Assembly (NCBI GenBank): GCA_021847855.1
Contig: JAJZOT010000042.1
Location: 1-9,443, forward strand
Source of the DNA: Thermoplasmata archaeon
Lineage (GTDB): Archaea > Thermoplasmatota > Thermoplasmata > Thermoplasmatales > Thermoplasmataceae
Length of the DNA: 9,443 bases
Direction: 5' to 3'
Positions 5,324 through 9,443 of this stretch are shown here, in pieces. Position numbers and translations under genes: made by a program. Under the pieces are notes generated by a model, which did no database searches, was not told where the DNA came from, and was given only the letters and a program-made list of their open reading frames with translations. Numbering within the stretch: position 1 is the first letter of the stretch; the number at the start of each line of letters is the position of its first letter.

Positions 5324-7087
5324 ATGAATGGCAAGGTTAAGGCCATCATTAGTATCATTCTTTCATTAATTGTGATAACAACCGCTTTCATTGGTATTGA
5401 GACGCTGAAGTCCAGATCAACAAGCACTGCGGATTTTGGACCAAAGATCAATATCTCGTTTGCAGAAGTTAACAATCAAACCGGTCAGGCGAACATGAAT
5501 GTCACTGAAACTATACAGGTCATGACCGAAAACCCTTCGTATATATGGGCTGGCAACCTACAAGCAAGTGGCGTGTCGGTTGCCCCCGACGGGGCATACC
5601 TGACACTTTTCAACCAGACGTTTTTCCCAAATGCAAATTCCAGCACAATATTTTCTGGTTTACTTAACAGCAATTTCTCAAAAATCGTCACTGGCTGGCG
5701 CACTTACTGCAATGAGCATCGCGCAACCGGCATGAACGTATCCATGACACTTGAGGCTAGCCTTTCCATAACAGTTAATGACAACTTATCAGTTTACACA
5801 TACTATAACAATATACCATTCAATCCATCCAAGATAAGGTTTTACAGCAACGTTTCTCCACAGAACCAAACATTGAAGGATTGGTTCAACAACACCACGG
5901 TAGGTATCTCTTCCTATTCCAGCATCTCATATGTTCCTGTGACTTTCAATGTAACACCTGAATTCAATATGCAGAGTCCTACATACACAGCAGTGCTGAA
6001 CAATTCTAACGAAATCCCATACGATCAACATGCTAAAACCGGCCCAGACGTGAGTTATCGATGCTATCCCGGAACATATTATGTTCAGCAATGGACGAAG
6101 AACCTTTACGGACCGGATCCACTTATTACGATGCATAACAACGTATCATATCCGACCAGCTCAGACTACTTTGCATTCTCGGAAGGCATAATTACAGGTT
6201 CGGTCGACATGGCCATGAACTCAGAACAGACCGGTATATCATCCGGTGGCACAATTACCAACCAGATGTCAACAAATCCTTCCTGGAATGAAACGGGGAA
6301 ATTCACTGCAGATGGATCTGATGCCATCTGGCAAGCGTATCCAAATGGAGGCACTGTTCTAGGTACACGCGAAGGGATAAACAACACCACCGGAATCATA
6401 TACGTCTCCAATGCAACTTACGCAATAACACATTACAATGTATATCAAGTGAAAGTCCACATTTCACCATCCGGTGAAACATGTTACAGAATCTACCTCG
6501 GCAACGCAACAAGCATACAGATCACTGCTATCAATGCAACCGGTAATAATTACAATATTGACTACGGATATGTTCCCATAGAGTTATATTATATAATGCA
6601 GAACATCACAAAAGGGCAACAGGCAACTAGCCTTGGATTGCTCGGTCCAGGCAAGGAAATACAGGGATCACAAGTCTGGGCAGATACAACAGGTTATTCC
6701 AACGGGGCCGGTGAGATTCAGGATATCAAGAAGGCTGCAGCAACATTCTCCAGCTTTCTCGGCCTTGCTGTAGCCATAATAGACCTTGCATCCGCTCTCA
6801 ATGGTGTAGATTTTGATGCAAGTGAGCCTGCTGTTGTTTCTGCCACTCTGGGTCTAATTGCTGCAAGCATAGGGCTTTCAGCTACATTGCTTGGAGATTT
6901 CTCCACCATAAGCTTCTCAACGACCACAGACTTTGCAGCACAATTATATGTGGTAGAGAATGCCGGCACCTCTTATACATACAATCTTATTGATTACCAG
7001 TCACCAAATCCTGTAACATTCGGTGCAAATGGTGATACATATTCTTTCAACGCACCTTCTAATTTCTTAGTCGGTCTTTCCTCATAA
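5324..7087 (+). CDS. Large sequon-rich secreted or membrane-anchored protein, family not recognised
   Basis: The protein has 587 residues. Residues 5-25 (VKAIISIILSLIVITTAFIG) form a signal peptide or uncleaved N-terminal anchor after a short basic N-terminus. The following ectodomain (about 40-430) is rich in Asn, Thr, Ser and Tyr and contains 22 N-X-S/T sequons, from Asn43 to Asn427; there are none after that. Three cysteines occur (129, 247, 387). A second part begins near 465: a lysine-containing lead-in, then two hydrophobic Ala/Gly/Ser-rich segments at about 471-493 and 503-524 joined by a short acidic loop (VDFDASEP), then a polar tail of about 60 residues. Such a pair could be a membrane hairpin or a packed core. 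I do not recognise the family; thermopsin-like proteins of the same organisms are similar in composition, but no catalytic motif could be assigned. Transcription appears monocistronic and leaderless. Confidence 0.88.
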   Translation: MNGKVKAIISIILSLIVITTAFIGIETLKSRSTSTADFGPKINISFAEVNNQTGQANMNVTETIQVMTENPSYIWAGNLQASGVSVAPDGAYLTLFNQTFFPNANSSTIFSGLLNSNFSKIVTGWRTYCNEHRATGMNVSMTLEASLSITVNDNLSVYTYYNNIPFNPSKIRFYSNVSPQNQTLKDWFNNTTVGISSYSSISYVPVTFNVTPEFNMQSPTYTAVLNNSNEIPYDQHAKTGPDVSYRCYPGTYYVQQWTKNLYGPDPLITMHNNVSYPTSSDYFAFSEGIITGSVDMAMNSEQTGISSGGTITNQMSTNPSWNETGKFTADGSDAIWQAYPNGGTVLGTREGINNTTGIIYVSNATYAITHYNVYQVKVHISPSGETCYRIYLGNATSIQITAINATGNNYNIDYGYVPIELYYIMQNITKGQQATSLGLLGPGKEIQGSQVWADTTGYSNGAGEIQDIKKAAATFSSFLGLAVAIIDLASALNGVDFDASEPAVVSATLGLIAASIGLSATLLGDFSTISFSTTTDFAAQLYVVENAGTSYTYNLIDYQSPNPVTFGANGDTYSFNAPSNFLVGLSS

Positions 7088-7128
7088 TATTTTCTCCATG
7101 GGTCTATTGTATTTCTAATCTGGTCTTT

Positions 7129-7332
7129 TTGATTATTGGTGAATTGCTAATAGTGCTAATGTTTTATAGCGTGCCTTACTCTGTTTTACCTTTTCTTAAA
7201 ATCTCTCTGACTTTTCTTCCCACATTATGGGCTCTTTATTTGTGGATACTTCCAGTAATACTTATCAGGTCATATTTGCTGTCTTTCACTAACCATGAAG
7301 GATTGATGAACACAATCAAGGAATTTTTATGA
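7129..7332 (+). CDS. Possible small membrane protein (uncertain)
   Basis: This is a 67-codon ORF starting with TTG. Two strongly hydrophobic segments, roughly residues 2-25 and 27-49, are followed by a polar tail with HEGLMNTIKEFL. The frame stays open upstream to 7063 without another usual start codon. No Shine-Dalgarno is seen; an AT-rich stretch near 7084-7093 could be a TATA box. It might be a genuine two-helix protein or the tail of a degraded gene in a region that also holds a transposase remnant. I do not recognise a family. Confidence 0.3.
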   Translation: MIIGELLIVLMFYSVPYSVLPFLKISLTFLPTLWALYLWILPVILIRSYLLSFTNHEGLMNTIKEFL

Positions 7333-7405
7333 GTCCAAAATGAGTCTTAAAGAAAAATATAGGTTGCCCCAGTACTCTGGAGCTGATGTCAAATGTATTG
7401 AGTAA

Positions 7406-7606
7406 TTATCCATAAGCCCTCGTGTCATTTCTCAGAAAATTGTAATACAGCACTTTCAGGCTTATTTCCTGTATTACATATTCAAGCTTTCTTGCTTTGA
7501 TAATTTCACCCATGACTCTTTTCAGGACTGAGAAATATATTTTATTAAACATATTCTGATCCAGAATGCTTCTGGCTATTCCAAAGAAAAAACTGTAAAA
7601 CCTTCT
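7406..7606 (-). pseudogene. Decayed 3' end of an IS5-type transposase gene
   Basis: A 66-codon open stretch on the minus strand, with no start at its upstream end (in-frame TAA at 7607-7609), reads like the C-terminus of archaeal IS5-group DDE transposases. The core FSVLKRVMGEIIKARKLE fits the pattern F-S-x-x-K-R-x-x-G-E-x-x-x-A-R-K, and EISLKVLYYNFLRND fits E-x-x-L-K-x-x-x-Y-N that usually follows. The catalytic glutamate normally a few residues before FS is not seen (IYFS). The D-D part of the catalytic domain is missing, and the region upstream is the 3' end of another gene. The longest ATG-started part is only 48 residues (from 7552). The assignment rests on my recall of the family pattern; no terminal inverted repeats were found. 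Confidence 0.45.
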
Positions 7607-7623
7607 TTACTCTTATCCCCATC

Positions 7624-7631
7624 AAAAAAAA
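7624..7631 (-). terminator. Poly-T terminator of the DUF929-like gene
   Basis: A run of eight T on the minus strand lies about 30 nt after the stop at 7660, the position and type expected for archaeal oligo-U termination. It also lies just upstream of the transposase remnant. Confidence 0.5.
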
Positions 7632-7659
7632 TTATATCCCTCCCGATGAAATATTACGT

Positions 7660-8439
7660 TCAAGCACACTTGGAATTAACGCCACCAAGGGCTGTTATCA
7701 GCTGGATAGTGGCATCCTGAATTGAAGTGTAACTGCTGAGATGTGAATAGACTGTCGAAGGCAAAACGGAGCTCGATAGAGATGGATACATAAACCAGAA
7801 GTGCACATATGTGCCATCCGGTCCAGTTAATATTAGCATTGTAACTAAATGGCCAGATAGCTGAGCTATCGGCTGGCTCTGGTTCACCTCGTTCACCTGT
7901 GTTTCCCATTTCTTTGCGACCTGGTAAACACTGTTCGGAAGATTACTCTGCAAAAAGTTTAGACCAAAGCTGATCCTGTCATTATTCGCAATCGGCTGGT
8001 TGGTTATGGACCCTGTCAGCGTCTGATTGTATACATAGAGGGAAGTGAAATTGAATGGAACCCCGCCGTAGCTGAATGGTATTGTCTCCCCCATCTCACC
8101 CATTGCTGAACCCGATGAGTTATTAAGGAATAACAGACCTGGAGTATCAGCAATTGATTTATGCAAAACAACATCAGAGCTTATGTTCCTTGTTCCGTTG
8201 ATAAGGCTGTATAAAACCCATGAATTATCTGCACCTATCGGACATCCATACCATGATATGAAATAAATTGCATTTTGAGAATTGTTCAGAAGATCGCTGC
8301 TTGATACCTTGTAGTACTCTGACAGCGGGAGAGTCTGCTTTGGCTTTTCAAGGGCTGGTATCTCGAACGCGGAAACTATTACAACAACTACAATAACCAC
8401 TGCAATTATAGTATACAGGTATTTTCTTCCTGCAGCCAT
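7660..8439 (-). CDS. DUF929-like exported protein with a CPIG motif
   Basis: The protein has 259 residues from the ATG at 8439. The ORF is open further upstream, but this ATG lies 25 nt after a TATA element (leaderless) and puts the basic N-terminus AAGRKY directly before the membrane segment at 9-28 (YTIIAVVIVVVVIVSAF), as in a signal anchor. The outside part carries AIYFISWYGCPIGADNSW (57-74). This matches the pattern of the archaeal DUF929 family, known from Sulfolobales and Thermoplasmatales, in which a strand leads into a GCP motif followed by Ala and an aromatic residue, like the redox loop of thioredoxin folds. Here the second position of the pair is Gly69, not cysteine; the only other cysteine is Cys258 at the C-terminus. 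Several N-X-S/T sequons fit export. Function of the family is unknown to me. The DUF929 assignment is from recalled pattern. Confidence 0.7.
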   Translation of the reverse strand: MAAGRKYLYTIIAVVIVVVVIVSAFEIPALEKPKQTLPLSEYYKVSSSDLLNNSQNAIYFISWYGCPIGADNSWVLYSLINGTRNISSDVVLHKSIADTPGLLFLNNSSGSAMGEMGETIPFSYGGVPFNFTSLYVYNQTLTGSITNQPIANNDRISFGLNFLQSNLPNSVYQVAKKWETQVNEVNQSQPIAQLSGHLVTMLILTGPDGTYVHFWFMYPSLSSSVLPSTVYSHLSSYTSIQDATIQLITALGGVNSKCA

Positions 8440-8458
8440 TATAGAGTGATCTGAATCT

Positions 8459-8470
8459 GTATATATATTC
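8459..8470 (-). promoter_or_regulatory. TATA element of the DUF929-like gene
   Basis: GAATATATATAC on the minus strand is centred about 25 nt before the ATG at 8439, predicting a leaderless mRNA. This placement is the main reason for choosing that start over the upstream one at 8526, which would put the TATA box inside the coding sequence. Confidence 0.6.
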
Positions 8471-8687
8471 ATTACGATATACGCAAAAATTTCATTATAA
8501 TCAGATATTACATAAAACCAGGTCACACTTTAGAATTCCGATTTTATCCTATCGTGGGGAGGCGCTGATTATATGAATTCTTCGCATAATCCAGTTAAGT
8601 AAGCAAGGGACTGCAGCTTTAAGAGTAGAACGCCTTGGGACTATTTCAGCTTAAATACAAACTGTAACCAAAAATTAGGCGAAAGGT

Positions 8688-8699
8688 AATTATATTAAA
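8688..8699 (+). promoter_or_regulatory. TATA element of the DUF373 gene
   Basis: AATTATATTAAA is preceded by a purine-rich BRE-like CGAAAGG (8680-8686) and lies about 36 nt before the ATG at 8730, predicting a leader of about 10 nt. Apart from this site and the DUF929 promoter, nothing recognisable was seen in the 290-nt divergent intergenic region 8440-8729. Confidence 0.5.
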
Positions 8700-8729
8700 C
8701 TTTCCTATTCATCATCGTATCAGAAGATA

Positions 8730-9443
8730 ATGAAAACTTTAATACTCAACGTGGACAGGGATAACGATTATGGAGACAAGGCCCAAATCGAGGGGCCGGT
8801 GATTGGTTATTCTGAATGCTACGCGGCTGCAGTTAAGCTTGTCAGTATAGATCCAGAAGACTCTGATGCAAATGCATTATTCGGGGCACTTAAGATATAC
8901 GAGGATATGAAGAAAAACGGTGAAGACGTAGAGATTGCGCTAGTTACCGGGGATAATGAAGTTGGTTCAAAATCCGACATGATGATTGCAGCCCAGCTGG
9001 ACGAGGTTCTTGCGAGTGATCAATTTGACGACCTTATCCTTGCCACAGATGGTGCCGAGGATGACTACATCATGCCGCTAATTCTATCAAGAATTAAGGT
9101 AAAGTATGTCAAGCACATTATAGTGCGGCACAACCAGAACATTGAGTCTATCTATTATTACATCGTAAAGGCACTTAAAGACAAAAAAATTGCAAACAAA
9201 TTCCAGGTTCCACTGGGACTTGTTTTTCTTACATACGGGGTCGTAGCTCTTTCTGTAATAATCTTTAACCTGATATCTTCAAGAAGCATAAATTCCATCG
9301 GTGGACCCGGATCTGCTGCTCTTACTTTCGTCGCTTTCATACTTGGTGTATATTTCATTGAGAGAGCATTCGACCTTGGCGAGCGTGGTTTAAAATTCGT
9401 GAAGTCAATCCGTCAGTATGCTGAGGACACTAGAATCTCTTTC
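8730..9443 (+). CDS. DUF373 family membrane protein, 5' part (runs past the window end)
   Basis: The window shows 238 codons without a stop, cut by its right edge. The N-terminus MKTLILNVDRDNDYGDKA is the DUF373 hallmark: a beta strand followed by the D-R-D-N-D acidic motif. GPVIGYSECYAAAVKL (22-37) and DPEDSDANALFGALKIYE (41-58) follow, both characteristic of this archaeal family. ILATDGAEDDYIMPLI (103-118) and HNQNIESIYYYIVKALKD (134-151) complete the soluble domain. Two membrane segments are visible, at about 161-182 and 193-212, and the rest lies outside the window. The family is widespread in archaea, and its function is not established to my knowledge; the acidic motifs suggest metal or nucleotide binding, which is inference. 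ATG at 8730 follows a TATA box with a leader of about 10 nt and no clear Shine-Dalgarno. Confidence 0.9.
   Translation, partial: MKTLILNVDRDNDYGDKAQIEGPVIGYSECYAAAVKLVSIDPEDSDANALFGALKIYEDMKKNGEDVEIALVTGDNEVGSKSDMMIAAQLDEVLASDQFDDLILATDGAEDDYIMPLILSRIKVKYVKHIIVRHNQNIESIYYYIVKALKDKKIANKFQVPLGLVFLTYGVVALSVIIFNLISSRSINSIGGPGSAALTFVAFILGVYFIERAFDLGERGLKFVKSIRQYAEDTRISF

Larger units (their letters stand above)
7088..7659. other. Gene-poor region between the secreted protein and the DUF929 gene
   Basis: These 570 nt contain a doubtful hydrophobic ORF (7129-7332), the minus-strand transposase-like remnant (7406-7606) and a poly-T terminator for the DUF929 gene. A 21-codon ORF at 7340-7405 has no support. 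The region looks like a site of past insertion and decay. No tRNA, repeat array or intact gene is seen. Confidence 0.5.

Noticed and set aside
7340..7405. 21-codon ORF (MSLKEKYRLPQYSGADVKCIE-like) after the hydrophobic ORF
   Set aside because: It is too short to judge, lacks a Shine-Dalgarno or TATA at the right distance, and sits in a decayed region.
8440..8526. N-terminal extension of the DUF929-like gene to the start at 8526
   Set aside because: It would put the TATA element inside the coding sequence and place 29 polar/aromatic residues before the signal anchor; the ATG at 8439 fits a leaderless start.
8530..8680. Possible tRNA or small RNA in the intergenic region before the DUF373 gene
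   Set aside because: No T-loop GTTCGANNC motif or cloverleaf pairing could be found; only short, weak complementarities are present.

Overview
The window looks like a chromosomal segment of a Thermoplasmatales-type archaeon (Thermoplasma, Ferroplasma or Cuniculiplasma relatives). This rests on four things: an archaeal mevalonate cluster of HMG-CoA synthase, thiolase and DUF35; DUF373 and DUF929 family proteins; TATA-box promoters, some about 25 nt from the start codon (leaderless) and some followed by a GGTG-type Shine-Dalgarno; and frequent TTG starts. The genus is inference.

Layout. Bases 1-293 hold the 3' part of a winged-helix regulator. Bases 313-936 (+) encode PurN, a purine biosynthesis enzyme. 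Its 3' end overlaps by 14 nt the convergent gene 923-1981 (-), a CPBP-family intramembrane protease homologue. Bases 2044-4661 (-) form a tight three-gene operon, HMG-CoA synthase -> thiolase homologue -> DUF35 zinc-ribbon/OB-fold protein. In other archaea these proteins form one complex that makes HMG-CoA for isoprenoid lipids. A 280-nt divergent promoter region separates it from a small winged-helix protein (4942-5157, +). Next is a 587-residue, sequon-rich secreted or membrane-anchored protein (5324-7087, +) behind an (AT)8 TATA element. The 570-nt region 7088-7659 holds a doubtful small membrane ORF and, on the minus strand, what looks like the decayed 3' end of an IS5-type transposase gene. 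Bases 7660-8439 (-) encode a DUF929-like exported protein. The window ends inside a DUF373 membrane protein gene (8730 to beyond 9443, +).

The most interesting point is the thiolase homologue. It is embedded in an otherwise intact HMG-CoA module, but threonine stands at the nucleophilic cysteine position, serine at the HDCF cysteine and asparagine at the GHP histidine. HMG-CoA synthase next door keeps its Glu/Cys/His triad, and DUF35 keeps its four zinc cysteines. The thiolase subunit therefore appears to have lost classical Claisen chemistry and may be a scaffold, with acetoacetyl-CoA made elsewhere, or may do something else. Secondary points are the secreted protein with two Ala/Gly-rich hydrophobic segments, the CPIG (not CPxC) motif of the DUF929 protein, a large insert in the CPBP protease, and several candidate operators.
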